From Colwellia sp. (GTDB taxonomy: Bacteria; Pseudomonadota; Gammaproteobacteria; Enterobacterales; Alteromonadaceae): 49,012 bases of DNA. The notes under the pieces were generated by a model, which did not search any database, had not been told where the DNA came from, and saw only the letters and a list, made by a program, of their open reading frames with translations. Numbering within the stretch: position 1 is the stretch's first letter; each line of letters opens with the position of its first letter. Positions 36,356-45,939 of this stretch are shown in pieces. The DNA is taken from positions 1 to 49,012 of the forward strand of contig JABSOX010000039.1 of assembly GCA_013215655.1 (NCBI GenBank), given 5' to 3'. The position numbers and the translations under genes were made by a program.

Positions 36356-37567
36356 TTGCTTATTTTTAATCAAAACATATTCAATAAAAAAACATTAGCA
36401 ATTGTCTTGTTAAGTCTCGGCTTAGCAGCATGTTCTACAACAGAAGATGAAGTTGATAATACGCTGCCTGTAGAACTTGTGAAAATTAACTCGCAGTTTA
36501 CGCCTAAAGTACTTTGGGAAAAAAGTGTTGGTGATGGCGTTGATGATTACTTCTCACGCATTAAACCTATTGTGGCATACGATAAAGTTTATAGTACTAG
36601 CCGTAATGGTGACACCCTAGCGTTTGATCTTGAAACCGGAAAACAAGTTTGGAAAGTTGATTTAAGTAATATCGACAATGGTCGTAGCTTTTTTGATAGT
36701 AGCAAACCGGCATTGATCAGCGGCGGACCGGTTGCAGGCATTAATAAAATTTTCTTAGGTAGTGAAAATGGTGAAGTTTTTGCTCTTGATGCTGAAAATG
36801 GTAGTTTATCTTGGCAAGGAAAGGTTAAAGGCGAAATTATCGCCGCACCAGGAATCGACTCAGGTATTCTGGTAGTTAATAGTGCTTCAGGTATTATGAA
36901 AGCATTTAATGCGACAAATGGTGAAGAGCTTTGGAGCATCGAGCAAGATATTCCGGCATTAACCTTACGCGGTATTAGTTCTCCTGCTGTAGCATCTGGT
37001 GGTGTTATTGTCGGCTCTGCAGATGGTAGTGTTTCAGTTTACCTACTTGATAGTGGTCAACAAGGTTGGAGTGCTGAGGTTGGTGAAGCAACGGGTTCTA
37101 CTGAATTAGAGCGTGTTATTGATATTGACTCTCCGCCATTAGTTTTTGGCGATAAGGTTTATATTGTATCGGCGCGAGGTAACCTTATTGCGTTAGATTT
37201 ACGTAGTGGAAGAGTATTATGGAAACGCCAATATTCTTCATATAGAGAACTCGCTATTAGTGGCAATAATATTTACTTAACGGATGTAAAAGGCCATGTT
37301 TATGCGATTGATCGTTTAAATGGTTTGGAAAAATGGAGCCAACTTGCGTTAACTAATCGTAATGTTACCGGGCCTGCCGCTGTAGGTAATTATGTCGTTG
37401 TTGGTGACTTTGAAGGTTATTTACATTGGTTAGATCGAGACACGGGTGAAATTGTTGCTCGTCATGTCGTTGATAGTAGTGGTTTGCATTCTACACCAAC
37501 GGTAGCAAACGATGTTTTATATGTACAATCCCGTGATGGTGATTTGCAGGCAATTAAAACCCCGTAA
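36356..37567 (+). CDS. bamB: Outer-membrane assembly lipoprotein BamB
   Basis: BamB is an eight-bladed beta-propeller lipoprotein of the BAM complex that supports BamA in inserting outer-membrane proteins. I choose TTG 36356 (MLIFNQNIFNKKTLAIVLLS) because GGAG ends six bases upstream; a GTG at 36344 is in frame. The lipobox LAAC gives the lipidated Cys. Repeated blades of the PQQ type are visible: GDTLAFDLETGKQVWKVDL, GEVFALDAENGSLSWQGKV, GNLIALDLRSGRVLWKRQY, GYLHWLDRDTGEIVARHVV. About 403 residues, normal. A terminator at 37592-37624 separates it from der. Confidence 0.96.
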   Translation: MLIFNQNIFNKKTLAIVLLSLGLAACSTTEDEVDNTLPVELVKINSQFTPKVLWEKSVGDGVDDYFSRIKPIVAYDKVYSTSRNGDTLAFDLETGKQVWKVDLSNIDNGRSFFDSSKPALISGGPVAGINKIFLGSENGEVFALDAENGSLSWQGKVKGEIIAAPGIDSGILVVNSASGIMKAFNATNGEELWSIEQDIPALTLRGISSPAVASGGVIVGSADGSVSVYLLDSGQQGWSAEVGEATGSTELERVIDIDSPPLVFGDKVYIVSARGNLIALDLRSGRVLWKRQYSSYRELAISGNNIYLTDVKGHVYAIDRLNGLEKWSQLALTNRNVTGPAAVGNYVVVGDFEGYLHWLDRDTGEIVARHVVDSSGLHSTPTVANDVLYVQSRDGDLQAIKTP

Positions 37568-37591
37568 AAATTTAGTTGAACTAAAATTAGA

Positions 37592-37624
37592 AACGGCTCC
37601 TCACCTTTACGTGTAGGAGCCGTT
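37592..37624. terminator. Terminator after bamB
   Basis: Arms AACGGCTCCT and AGGAGCCGTT are perfect; an inner CAC/GTG extends the stem across a one-base bulge. A T-rich tract follows. Confidence 0.85.
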
Positions 37625-37698
37625 GTTTGTTATTAAACTTAAGCAATGTTTTATCTGTCTGGATAGATGTTGTTTAGAAAAATAAGACCGAGGTAATC

Positions 37699-39162
37699 AT
37701 GCTTCCTGTTGTAGCCCTTGTTGGGCGCCCAAATGTTGGTAAGTCAACATTATTTAATCGTCTCACCCGTAGTCGAGATGCACTTGTTGCTGACTATCCC
37801 GGACTTACTCGTGATCGCCAATACGGTAAAGCTGAAGTTGAAGAGCATCCTTTTATTGTCATTGATACCGGTGGTATTCAAGGTGATGAAAAAGGCATTG
37901 ATGCATTAATGGCTGATCAATCGTTGATGGCAATTGCTGAAGCTGATGCTGTATTGTTTATGGTTGATGCTAGAGCCGGATTAACCTCTGCTGATATCGG
38001 TATTGCAGATTATTTACGTAAACAAAATAAAAAAATATTTTTGGTTGCCAATAAAGTTGATGGTATTGACGCCGACTCTGCTGTTGCTGATTTTTACTCA
38101 CTTGGCTTGGGTGATACTGTTCATCAAATAGCCGCTGCACATGGTCGTGGTGTAACACAACTATTAACCTTAGCATTAATGCCTCATATTGAAGCATTAG
38201 GTCAGCCTAAAGCCGAGGATAATGACGAATTTGATGGCGAGATGGAAAGTGGTCTTTCGGATCAAGAAAATATTGATGCGGCACCAGAAGAGCATGACAC
38301 GATTAAGTTGGCGATTATTGGTAAACCCAATGTAGGTAAATCAACATTGACTAATCGCATATTAGGGGAAGAACGAGTTGTTGTTTTTGATGCGCCCGGT
38401 ACTACCCGTGATAGTGTGTATATACCAATGGAGCATAATGGCAGAAAGTATACTTTAATAGATACTGCAGGTATTCGTCGTCGTAAAAATGTTACCGATA
38501 TTGTTGAAAAGTTTTCAGTGATAAAAACATTACGCGCAATTGAAGATGCTAATGTGTGTCTACTTATCATCGATGCTCGAGATGGAATAAGCGATCAAGA
38601 TTTAAGTTTATTGGGCTTTATTCTCGAAGCAGGTCGCTCATTAGTTTTAGCCGTAAATAAATGGGATGGGCTTGATGATCATGTTAAAGACCGTATTAAA
38701 TCTGAATTAGATCGTCGTTTAGGTTTTATCGATTTTGCACGTGTGCATTTTATATCGGCTTTGCATGGTACCGGTGTTGGTCATTTGTATGAGTCCGTTG
38801 AAGAAGCGTTTGTTTCGGCAACTAAACGCATATCTACGTCTATGGTTACCAAAATATTAGGAATGGCGGAGTTTGATCATTCACCACCTATGAATCAAGG
38901 CCGTCGGATTAAGCTTAAATATGCTCATGCTGGTGGATATAATCCACCGATTATTGTCATTCATGGTAATTTAGTGAAAAAGTTACCTAATTCATATAAA
39001 CGTTATTTGATGAACTATTATCGAAAATCATTGAAAATAATGGGCACACCAATACGTATTGAGTTTAGAGAAACAAGTAATCCATTTGCAGGTAAGAAAA
39101 AGCTAACCTTTACAGAGCAGAAAAAAATAGCCAGAGCAACTAAAGGTTATAAAAAAGATTAA
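37699..39162 (+). CDS. der: Ribosome biogenesis GTPase Der (EngA)
   Basis: Der is a double-GTPase needed for assembly of the 50S subunit. The 487-residue protein has G domain 1 with [29 protein letters not shown] and NKVDGID, an acidic linker (about 170-200), G domain 2 with [28 protein letters not shown] and NKWDGLDDH, and a C-terminal KH-like domain ending [24 protein letters not shown] precedes the ATG. The position after bamB is conserved. A hairpin terminator follows at 39178-39203. Confidence 0.98.
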   Translation: MLPVVALVGRPNVGKSTLFNRLTRSRDALVADYPGLTRDRQYGKAEVEEHPFIVIDTGGIQGDEKGIDALMADQSLMAIAEADAVLFMVDARAGLTSADIGIADYLRKQNKKIFLVANKVDGIDADSAVADFYSLGLGDTVHQIAAAHGRGVTQLLTLALMPHIEALGQPKAEDNDEFDGEMESGLSDQENIDAAPEEHDTIKLAIIGKPNVGKSTLTNRILGEERVVVFDAPGTTRDSVYIPMEHNGRKYTLIDTAGIRRRKNVTDIVEKFSVIKTLRAIEDANVCLLIIDARDGISDQDLSLLGFILEAGRSLVLAVNKWDGLDDHVKDRIKSELDRRLGFIDFARVHFISALHGTGVGHLYESVEEAFVSATKRISTSMVTKILGMAEFDHSPPMNQGRRIKLKYAHAGGYNPPIIVIHGNLVKKLPNSYKRYLMNYYRKSLKIMGTPIRIEFRETSNPFAGKKKLTFTEQKKIARATKGYKKD

Positions 39163-39177
39163 TCGTAATTCATACAA

Positions 39178-39206
39178 ATAAGCCAGTGAAAACACTGGCT
39201 TATTTA
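39178..39206. terminator. Terminator after der
   Basis: Eleven-bp arms ATAAGCCAGTG and CACTGGCTTAT close the loop AAAA. A T-rich tract follows. Confidence 0.85.
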
Positions 39207-39308
39207 TTATTGAATAGTCGATAAATTTGTATCAATATTGCAATTACTTGTTGAGTTGGCTACTGTGAAATTGTAACTAATACACAATTTTGTCATTCTT
39301 GGAATAAT

Positions 39309-39998
39309 ATGTCAGCAAGCTCAATAAAGATAGATACCTCTAGCCGTCTAAATCGAAATTTAGCGCTGTTACAAGCAGGTTCAAATATCACTATTGATAT
39401 TGCCACACCTGCAGGGCAGAAAGGCAAATTTAGAACCAGTTTCATTGGTTATTTACCTAAAAAATACGTTTTAATTCAATATCCAGAAGCTTCTAAACTT
39501 GGCAATTTTGCAAAATACATAACTCAAGGTACGTCAATTACGGTTAGAGGTTTAATCGAAGGACATGAAGGTGCTGTGGTTGCCTTTGTGAGTAGTGTTA
39601 AACAAACCTTGCAAATACCTTCTCGTGTCATCGTGCTTGAATTTCCTAAATCAGTGAGTCTACAAAGTTTACGTTCCTCAATGCGCATAGATACCAATAT
39701 TGTTGCTAAGATAAAAGTGAAAAAAGAATACTGGAAAGCGTTAATGATTAATATTTCCATCAACGGCTGCCAGCTTATTGTCAATAATGGTGAATCTTTA
39801 GCTTTTATTAAAGATGAAAAGGTTGATGTGATCGTTGAAGATTTTCAAGGTTTAAAGAATATTAACTTGATTGCTAATGTACGTAGTACCAAAGCTCAAA
39901 CTGGCGGAATTTCCCTCGGTGTTAAATTTTGTGAAACATCCAAAAAATGTATTACGCAATTAATTCAACATGCTGTGATTATGGAAGATGATCATTAA
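39309..39998 (+). CDS. PilZ-domain c-di-GMP receptor (YcgR-like)
   Basis: The 229-residue soluble protein has an N-terminal YcgR-type beta-barrel domain (about 15-115) and a C-terminal PilZ domain (about 118-225). The c-di-GMP-binding RxxxR is R122SSMR126, and the second motif is NISINGCQL (148-156), with Asn replacing the usual Asp. Proteins of this build slow the flagellar motor or regulate pili when c-di-GMP is high. The gene is alone between der and the convergent xseA (20-bp gap). A link to PomAB at 4631-6355 is plausible but inferred. Confidence 0.9.
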   Translation: MSASSIKIDTSSRLNRNLALLQAGSNITIDIATPAGQKGKFRTSFIGYLPKKYVLIQYPEASKLGNFAKYITQGTSITVRGLIEGHEGAVVAFVSSVKQTLQIPSRVIVLEFPKSVSLQSLRSSMRIDTNIVAKIKVKKEYWKALMINISINGCQLIVNNGESLAFIKDEKVDVIVEDFQGLKNINLIANVRSTKAQTGGISLGVKFCETSKKCITQLIQHAVIMEDDH

Positions 39999-40017
39999 TA
40001 ATGTCGATTATCTACCC

Positions 40018-41355
40018 TTAATCCAATTGACTAATATTTGCTGTTATTACTCCATCTGAAATTTGCACTTTAATGGAGTCATCTATAGCGAGTCCTTTCA
40101 TTTTACTAATAACTTTTCCTTGTTCATTTCTGGTAACGCTATAACCACGTGCAATGGTAGCCAGTGGACTTATTAAATGCAGTTGCTCAATAATATGGAC
40201 AAATCGCTGTGAACGTTGTTCTTGTAATCTTTTAACAGCTGTTATTAGTTGCTGTTCAAGCTGTTTACTTAAAGATAATTTTTCTCGTATCTGCTTTAGC
40301 GGATTTACATTTGCTAAACGTTGCTGAAGTTGTTTAGGCTGCTGTTGAAAACGTAGTTGTTGATGTTTGACTGTTTGCCTTAAGCGCAGACCAAGTTCGT
40401 CTAATTTTTGCTGCTGTAGTTGCAATTTTTGTGCGGGGTGCAATAAAGATAATCGCTGTTTTAAACCATGACTAATTCTTTCATTATTTGAACTGATACT
40501 TTTCTGAGCATTAATTATCCGCTGCTTAAGTATGTGTATTCTATCTTTTAGTACTGTTAGGTGATGGGCTGCCATTTCAGCTGCGGCTGAAGGTGTTGGT
40601 GCACGCATATCGGCAACAAAATCAGCTAGGGTGGTATCAACTTCATGTCCAACAGCACTGATCGTTGGTATGTTACTGTGATAAATTGCGCGAACAACGT
40701 CTTCTTCGTTAAATGGCCATAAATCTTCTAATGAACCACCTCCTCGACCAATGATCAGTACGTCACATTCGTTACGTAAATTAGCAATATGAATCGCCTG
40801 TGAAATTTCATAATGAGCTTGTTCCCCCTGTACTAAGCTGGGATAAATTATAACCTTGATTAATGGATTTCGACGCTTTAATACGGTTAGAATATCTTTA
40901 ACAGCAGCTCCTGTGGGAGAGGTGACAATACCTACTGACTTTATATATTCAGGAATTGCTTGTTTATGGTGTAATGAAAATAATCCTTCAGCATCTAAAC
41001 GGCTTTTTAATTGCTCATATCTCTGTCTTAATAGCCCTTCGCCAGCGTCTTCCATCAATTCAATGATAAGCTGAAAGTCACCTCTGGGTTCATATAAGGA
41101 TACCTTAGCGCGAACTAATACTTGTTGACCATTTCTTGGTAGTCCTGCAAGTCTTACGCGTCGATTATTGCCTTTAAACATTGCACATTTCACTTGTGAC
41201 TTATTATCTTTGAGAGATAAATACCAATGACCGGAGCTAGCTGCAATGAAATTAGATATTTCGCCACTTAGCCATACGGTATTAAGTTCACTTTCTAACA
41301 TGAACTTTACTTTTTTGGTGAGTTCACTGACCTGTAAAATGTGCTGTGTAGCCAT
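40018..41355 (-). CDS. xseA: Exonuclease VII large subunit
   Basis: XseA is the catalytic subunit of exonuclease VII. The 445-residue protein begins with an OB-fold (about 5-105, ELTKKVKFMLESELNTVWLS, then HWYLSLKDNKSQVKCAMFKG), then the catalytic domain with GIVTSPTGAAVKDIL, IIGRGGGSLEDLWPFNEE and SAVGHEVDTTLADFVADMRA, and a long Gln/Leu-rich coiled coil (about 255-390) that binds XseB. It is divergent from guaB, the arrangement known in E. coli. Its partner xseB is at 4134-4394. Confidence 0.97.
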   Translation of the reverse strand: MATQHILQVSELTKKVKFMLESELNTVWLSGEISNFIAASSGHWYLSLKDNKSQVKCAMFKGNNRRVRLAGLPRNGQQVLVRAKVSLYEPRGDFQLIIELMEDAGEGLLRQRYEQLKSRLDAEGLFSLHHKQAIPEYIKSVGIVTSPTGAAVKDILTVLKRRNPLIKVIIYPSLVQGEQAHYEISQAIHIANLRNECDVLIIGRGGGSLEDLWPFNEEDVVRAIYHSNIPTISAVGHEVDTTLADFVADMRAPTPSAAAEMAAHHLTVLKDRIHILKQRIINAQKSISSNNERISHGLKQRLSLLHPAQKLQLQQQKLDELGLRLRQTVKHQQLRFQQQPKQLQQRLANVNPLKQIREKLSLSKQLEQQLITAVKRLQEQRSQRFVHIIEQLHLISPLATIARGYSVTRNEQGKVISKMKGLAIDDSIKVQISDGVITANISQLD

Positions 41356-41456
41356 AATGTACTTACTTTTTCTAATGTTAAGGCGATTTTGAGACCTATT
41401 ATATATTTCTTTAAACTAACTAGGGGTTTTTATTTTTGTATTTATTAAAATTTAAG

Positions 41457-41485
41457 TTGTTCTTAACAGACAAAACGGTTAAAAT
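41457..41485 (+). promoter_or_regulatory. Sigma-70-like promoter of guaB
   Basis: TTGTTC (41457-41462) and TAAAAT (41480-41485) are 17 bp apart, 51 bp upstream of the guaB ATG. I do not see a PurR-type operator (ACGCAAACGTTTGCGT) nearby. Confidence 0.55.
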
Positions 41486-41535
41486 TCTGCCGCAATATTT
41501 CCTCCCTAACCACACCTTTTTAGAGAGATGTTGCG

Positions 41536-43008
41536 ATGCTACGAATTGCTCAAGAAGCACTAACTTTTGATGATGTATTACTTGTACCTGCCCACTCAAA
41601 AGTACTCCCACATACGGCTGATTTAAAAACTAAGTTGACCCGTAAAATTAATTTAAATGTACCGATGATCTCTGCGTCTATGGACACAGTGACCGAAGCG
41701 CGTTTAGCAATAACCTTAGCGCAAGAAGGCGGTTTAGGTTTTATTCATAAAAATATGACCATTGCTGAACAAGCGAAAAATGTTTCTCAAGTAAAGAAAT
41801 ATGAAAGCGGTATTGTTTCAGACCCCGTTACCGTAAGTGCTGACTTTACCATTGAACAAGTGATGCACAAAGCAGATGACCTAGGTTTTTCTGGTTTTCC
41901 TGTTGTCGATGAAAATCAAAACCTTGTTGGTATTATCACGGGTCGTGATTTACGTTTTGAAACTAATTTATCTAAACCCGTTTCTGCGTTAATGACAACT
42001 AAAGAGCATTTAGTCACGGTTAAAGAAGGCGCCGCTCGTGAAGAAATTTTAGGATTAATGCACGAGAATCGCATTGAAAAAATCCTAGTGGTTGATAATG
42101 CTTTTAAATTAGTAGGACTTATAACGGCTAAAGATTATCAAAAAGCGGAGGATAAACCGGATGCTTGTAAAGATGAATTAGGCCGTTTACGTGTTGGCGC
42201 TGCTGTTGGTGTCGGTGCAGGTACTGATGAGCGCATTGATGCTTTAGTTGAAGCTGGTGTTGATGTTTTGTTAATTGATACATCACATGGTCATTCACAA
42301 GGTGTTTTAGACCGCGTAAAAGAAGCACGTGATAAATACCCTGATTTACAAATAATAGCGGGTAACGTCGCAACGGCATCTGGTGCAAAAGCTATGGCTG
42401 ATGCGGGTGTTGATGCCGTTAAAGTTGGTATCGGCCCAGGTTCTATATGTACTACACGTATTGTTACTGGCGTTGGCGTACCACAGTTAACTGCTATTTC
42501 AAACGCGGTTGAAGGTTTGAAAGGTACCGGTATTCCGGTGATTGCTGACGGCGGGATTCGCTTTTCAGGCGATATTGCTAAAGCACTTGTTGCTGGCGCA
42601 CATTGTGTAATGGTTGGCAGCATGTTTGCAGGCACTGAAGAAGCACCGGGTGAAGTTGAACTTTATCAAGGTCGCTATTATAAGTCATATCGCGGTATGG
42701 GCTCTTTAGGCGCAATGAGCCAAAAAGAAGGTTCAAGTGATCGTTACTTCCAAAAGTCTGATGGAGAAGCTGACAAATTAGTACCCGAAGGTATTGAAGG
42801 TCGTGTTGCTTACAAAGGACCGGTTGCCGCAATTATTCATCAACAAATGGGCGGTTTACGTTCATCAATGGGTTTAACAGGCTCTAAAGATATCGAGACT
42901 ATGCGTACTAAACCTGAGTTTATGAAAATAACGTCAGCGGGTATGGGCGAGTCACATGTACACGACGTAACAATCACCAAAGAAGCCCCTAATTATCGTA
43001 TGGGTTAA
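41536..43008 (+). CDS. guaB: Inosine-5'-monophosphate dehydrogenase
   Basis: GuaB oxidises IMP to XMP with NAD+, the committed step of GMP synthesis. The 490-residue enzyme has the TIM-barrel start [18 protein letters not shown], two CBS domains (about 95-205), [14 protein letters not shown], the active-site Cys in [18 protein letters not shown] (about 306), and the flap with [18 protein letters not shown] site precedes the ATG. guaA follows 226 bp downstream; the gap holds a dispersed hairpin repeat and a terminator, so the two may be only partly cotranscribed. Confidence 0.98.
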   Translation: MLRIAQEALTFDDVLLVPAHSKVLPHTADLKTKLTRKINLNVPMISASMDTVTEARLAITLAQEGGLGFIHKNMTIAEQAKNVSQVKKYESGIVSDPVTVSADFTIEQVMHKADDLGFSGFPVVDENQNLVGIITGRDLRFETNLSKPVSALMTTKEHLVTVKEGAAREEILGLMHENRIEKILVVDNAFKLVGLITAKDYQKAEDKPDACKDELGRLRVGAAVGVGAGTDERIDALVEAGVDVLLIDTSHGHSQGVLDRVKEARDKYPDLQIIAGNVATASGAKAMADAGVDAVKVGIGPGSICTTRIVTGVGVPQLTAISNAVEGLKGTGIPVIADGGIRFSGDIAKALVAGAHCVMVGSMFAGTEEAPGEVELYQGRYYKSYRGMGSLGAMSQKEGSSDRYFQKSDGEADKLVPEGIEGRVAYKGPVAAIIHQQMGGLRSSMGLTGSKDIETMRTKPEFMKITSAGMGESHVHDVTITKEAPNYRMG

Positions 43009-43029
43009 TGCTGTTGATTTTTTTAAGCT

Positions 43030-43100
43030 CAACTCCTGCGTTGGAAGTGCTCACTGACTATCGTCAGCTCCGCGCTTTCGCCTTGATTTTGAACTGAAAA
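43030..43100. repeat. Dispersed hairpin repeat, copy 2 (3' of guaB)
   Basis: The core TCACTGACTATCGTCAG followed by CTCCGCGC matches the copies after ndk and guaA. The stem is CTGAC/GTCAG (43054-43067) with loop TATC. The flanks are more diverged than in the other two. Confidence 0.7.
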
Positions 43101-43134
43101 ATTCTCAACTATAAGAAAAATATAGAATTTATAT

Positions 43135-43180
43135 CAGGCTGAGTTTACTTCTTATATTAAGAGAAAACTCGGCCTGTTGT
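43135..43180 (+). terminator. Terminator after guaB
   Basis: Arms CAGGCTGAGTTT (43135-43146) and AAACTCGGCCTG (43165-43176) pair with one G.T wobble around an 18-nt loop, followed by a T-rich tract. Confidence 0.75.
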
Positions 43181-43234
43181 TATTTATAAAAAGTATCAAG
43201 CGATGCTTCACTTTAAAAAAACAGGAATTATTTC

Positions 43235-44821
43235 ATGACGACTACAGATAAAGACATTCATAGCAGCCGCATACTAATATTAGATTTTGGTTCACAATAC
43301 ACTCAACTTATTGCACGTCGTGTACGTGAAATAGGGGTTTACTGTGAACTTTGGTCGTGGGACGTAACCGAAGAGCAAATTAAAGGTTTTAATCCAACAG
43401 GTATTATTCTTGCTGGCGGTCCAGAGTCAGTAACGTTAGAAAACTCACCACGAGCGCCAGAGTATGTATTTAACGCTGGCATACCAGTTTTAGGTATTTG
43501 TTACGGCATGCAAACCATGGCGGAGCAACTTGGTGGTAGTGTTGAAAGCTCTGATCATAAAGAATTTGGTTATGCAGCGGTTGAATTAATTGCCAAATCT
43601 GCGTTATTCAACAAGGTTGAAGACAGCATTGCTGATAACGGCAATGCGTTATTAGATGTATGGATGAGCCATGGCGATAAAGTTGGCGCTATTCCAAGTG
43701 ATTTTGTTACCGTTGCTAAAACCGATAGCTGTGCCTTTGCCGCAATGGCGAACGAAGAGAAGAAATTCTACGGTGTACAGTTTCACCCAGAAGTTACTCA
43801 TACTAAACAAGGTTTACGCATTTTAGAAAACTTTGTTGTTGATATTTGTCAATGTGAAAAATTATGGACATCAGCGTCAATTATTGACGATGCGATTGCC
43901 AAAATGAAAAAACAAATTGGCGATGATGAAGTTATCTTAGGGCTTTCTGGTGGTGTAGATTCATCGGTTGTGGCGATGTTATTACAACGCGCCATTGGTG
44001 ATAAACTTACCTGTGTATTTGTTGATAATGGTTTACTGCGTTTAAATGAAGGCCAGCAAGTTATGGATATGTTTGGCGACCATTTCGGTTTAAAAATTAT
44101 TCATGTGAAAGCCGAAGACAGATTTTTAGACAAACTAGCCGATGAAAGTGATCCTGAGAAAAAACGTAAGATCATTGGTGGTGTTTTTATTGATGTATTT
44201 GATGAAGAGTCAAAGAAACTTAAAAATGCTAAATGGTTAGCGCAAGGTACTATTTATCCTGATGTTATCGAATCAGCTGCATCTGCTACCGGTAAAGCAC
44301 ATGTAATAAAATCTCACCATAATGTTGGTGGATTGCCAGATGATATGGAACTTGGTTTAGTTGAACCATTACGTGAATTATTTAAAGATGAAGTACGTAA
44401 AATTGGCTTAGAGTTAGGTTTACCTTATGACATGCTTTATCGTCACCCATTCCCAGGGCCTGGCTTAGGTGTACGTATTTTAGGTGCAGTGAAAAAAGAA
44501 TACGCTGACTTATTACGTCGTGCAGATGCGATTTTTATTGAAGAATTACATAATCATGACTTATACCAAAAAGTCAGCCAAGCCTTTACTGTGTTCTTAC
44601 CTGTACGCTCAGTAGGTGTTATGGGTGACGCTCGTAAATATGATTGGGTGGTATCATTACGTTGTGTTGAAACAATTGATTTTATGACTGCACGTTGGTC
44701 GCACTTGCCATATGATTTCTTGGGTTTGGTTTCAAACCGTATTATTAATGAAATTGATGGTATTTCACGAGTAGTTTACGATATATCAGGTAAGCCGCCT
44801 GCTACCATCGAATGGGAATAA
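43235..44821 (+). CDS. guaA: GMP synthase (glutamine-hydrolysing)
   Basis: GuaA aminates XMP to GMP using glutamine and ATP. The 528 residues contain a class I glutamine amidotransferase domain (about 12-205) with the nucleophile Cys89 in [13 protein letters not shown] and the His in [11 protein letters not shown], the ATP pyrophosphatase PP-loop [16 protein letters not shown] (about 235), and the C-terminal dimerisation domain ending [16 protein letters not shown] precedes the ATG. The terminator at 44961-44997 lies beyond a dispersed hairpin repeat. Pairs with guaB as the usual gua locus. Confidence 0.98.
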   Translation: MTTTDKDIHSSRILILDFGSQYTQLIARRVREIGVYCELWSWDVTEEQIKGFNPTGIILAGGPESVTLENSPRAPEYVFNAGIPVLGICYGMQTMAEQLGGSVESSDHKEFGYAAVELIAKSALFNKVEDSIADNGNALLDVWMSHGDKVGAIPSDFVTVAKTDSCAFAAMANEEKKFYGVQFHPEVTHTKQGLRILENFVVDICQCEKLWTSASIIDDAIAKMKKQIGDDEVILGLSGGVDSSVVAMLLQRAIGDKLTCVFVDNGLLRLNEGQQVMDMFGDHFGLKIIHVKAEDRFLDKLADESDPEKKRKIIGGVFIDVFDEESKKLKNAKWLAQGTIYPDVIESAASATGKAHVIKSHHNVGGLPDDMELGLVEPLRELFKDEVRKIGLELGLPYDMLYRHPFPGPGLGVRILGAVKKEYADLLRRADAIFIEELHNHDLYQKVSQAFTVFLPVRSVGVMGDARKYDWVVSLRCVETIDFMTARWSHLPYDFLGLVSNRIINEIDGISRVVYDISGKPPATIEWE

Positions 44822-44846
44822 TTGGTTAAGCGATGTTTTAACTTGC

Positions 44847-44926
44847 TGTAATTCACGACTTCATCGTCAAACGTACTCACTGACTAACGTCAGCTCCGTG
44901 CGATTTCCTTGAATTAGTGAATTACA
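44847..44926. repeat. Dispersed hairpin repeat, copy 3 (3' of guaA)
   Basis: This is the best-preserved copy. An outer perfect 10-bp inverted repeat TGTAATTCAC/GTGAATTACA (44847-44856 and 44917-44926) encloses the inner stem CTGAC/GTCAG (44880-44893, loop TAAC) and the core ACGTACTCACTGACTAACG. Confidence 0.8.
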
Positions 44927-44960
44927 ACGTCGTTTAAACAACACTTAAAATATCTACTTC

Positions 44961-44997
44961 AATAAAACCCCAAGGTTTTGAGCCTTGGGGTTTTATT
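44961..44997. terminator. Terminator after guaA
   Basis: Fifteen-bp perfect arms (44961-44975 and 44983-44997, core ACCCCAAGG/CCTTGGGGT) close a 7-nt loop. It is one of the strongest hairpins in the window and has A/T tracts on both sides. Confidence 0.93.
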
Positions 44998-45019
44998 GTA
45001 TAAAAATTATGGAAAAACA

Positions 45020-45373
45020 ATGACAATTGAAAGAATTGAAACAAAGCAGCGTATGAGCCGTATTGTAAAGCATAACGGAACTATATATTTATGTGGACAG
45101 GTTGCGGCAGATGCAAGTAAAGATATTACTGAACAGACTCAAACGATGTTAAATAAAGTTGAAACCTTACTTGAGCAAGCTGGCAGTTCCAAAGAACATA
45201 TTTTATCGGCCACTATATATTTGAAAACTATGGCCGATTTTTCTGTAATGAATGATGTTTGGGATGCTTGGATACCTAGTGGCTTTGCTCCGGCTCGTGC
45301 ATGTGTACAAGCAGCGATGGCGCGAGATGTTTTACTGGTTGAGATATCGGTTGTTGCGGCTGAAATTCAATAG
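45020..45373 (+). CDS. RidA-family protein (YoaB-like)
   Basis: RidA proteins are small trimeric enzymes; canonical members deaminate reactive enamine or imine intermediates. The 117-residue product from ATG 45020 reads [20 protein letters not shown], close to the YoaB-like subgroup. It keeps the Arg in PARACVQA and the nearby Glu in [11 protein letters not shown] used for substrate carboxylate and water. I reject the upstream ATG at 44978 because it lies inside the guaA terminator. GGAAA precedes the chosen start. Whether it has RidA activity or another specificity is unknown, since several Rid subfamilies lack it. Confidence 0.9.
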   Translation: MTIERIETKQRMSRIVKHNGTIYLCGQVAADASKDITEQTQTMLNKVETLLEQAGSSKEHILSATIYLKTMADFSVMNDVWDAWIPSGFAPARACVQAAMARDVLLVEISVVAAEIQ

Positions 45374-45410
45374 ATTTGTAGATAATCGCATATAAAGATT
45401 AAGATTGTTT

Positions 45411-45441
45411 TAACCCCATATATTAAATTATGGGGCTTAAA
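45411..45441. terminator. Hairpin between convergent ridA-like and EF-hand genes
   Basis: CCCCATA (45414-45420) and TATGGGG (45429-45435) pair around an 8-nt loop; TTAA on either side extends the stem past a bulged C. It probably terminates both converging transcripts. Confidence 0.55.
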
Positions 45442-45470
45442 TTTTAAGACTGCTTTTGGAATACGATTTA

Positions 45471-45689
45471 CTAGAGAGCTAGTTCGATAACCATTTCTTT
45501 TAATTCGTCTTTAGAGATTGAATTGTCATGATTTTTGTCAAAACGATGAAAGATCGTTTCGCACATACGAATGCCTTTATCTTGTAACAGCACATCGATT
45601 AATTCAACAAATTCAGTACGATTGATAACACCGTCTTTGTCTTCATCAAATACTTCAAATAATTCGTCTACCCACTGATTAATTTCCAT
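45471..45689 (-). CDS. Small EF-hand calcium-binding protein
   Basis: This is a 72-residue cytosolic protein with two EF-hands. Loop 1 is DEDKDGVINRTE (about 15-26) and loop 2 is DKNHDNSISKDE (about 50-61). Both place Asp at position 1, Asp/Asn at 3 and 5, and Glu at 12, as required for Ca2+ binding. There is no signal peptide. AAGGAAA precedes the ATG. Small calmodulin-like proteins of this type are known in marine gammaproteobacteria but their targets are not established. It faces a 250-bp divergent spacer shared with the fumarylacetoacetase gene. Confidence 0.9.
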   Translation of the reverse strand: MEINQWVDELFEVFDEDKDGVINRTEFVELIDVLLQDKGIRMCETIFHRFDKNHDNSISKDELKEMVIELAL

Positions 45690-45939
45690 CAGTTTTCCTT
45701 TTATTCTAATAAATACAACTTATAGAAGACTTTATCGTTAAAGTTGATGCTTGGGAAGTTTAATTACAAGTTTTCGCTTTTTGTTGATGATTTGTTAGTG
45801 GAATGCTTGATTTTTCAACTGTAACATCGAGTGCAACATTATATTGACAGTAAATAATAAAACAGTTTTACCATTGATAGCCATTATAATTAGGGCTGCT
45901 ATAATATTATCAATTAATAATCAGGAGTTATTTTAGATA

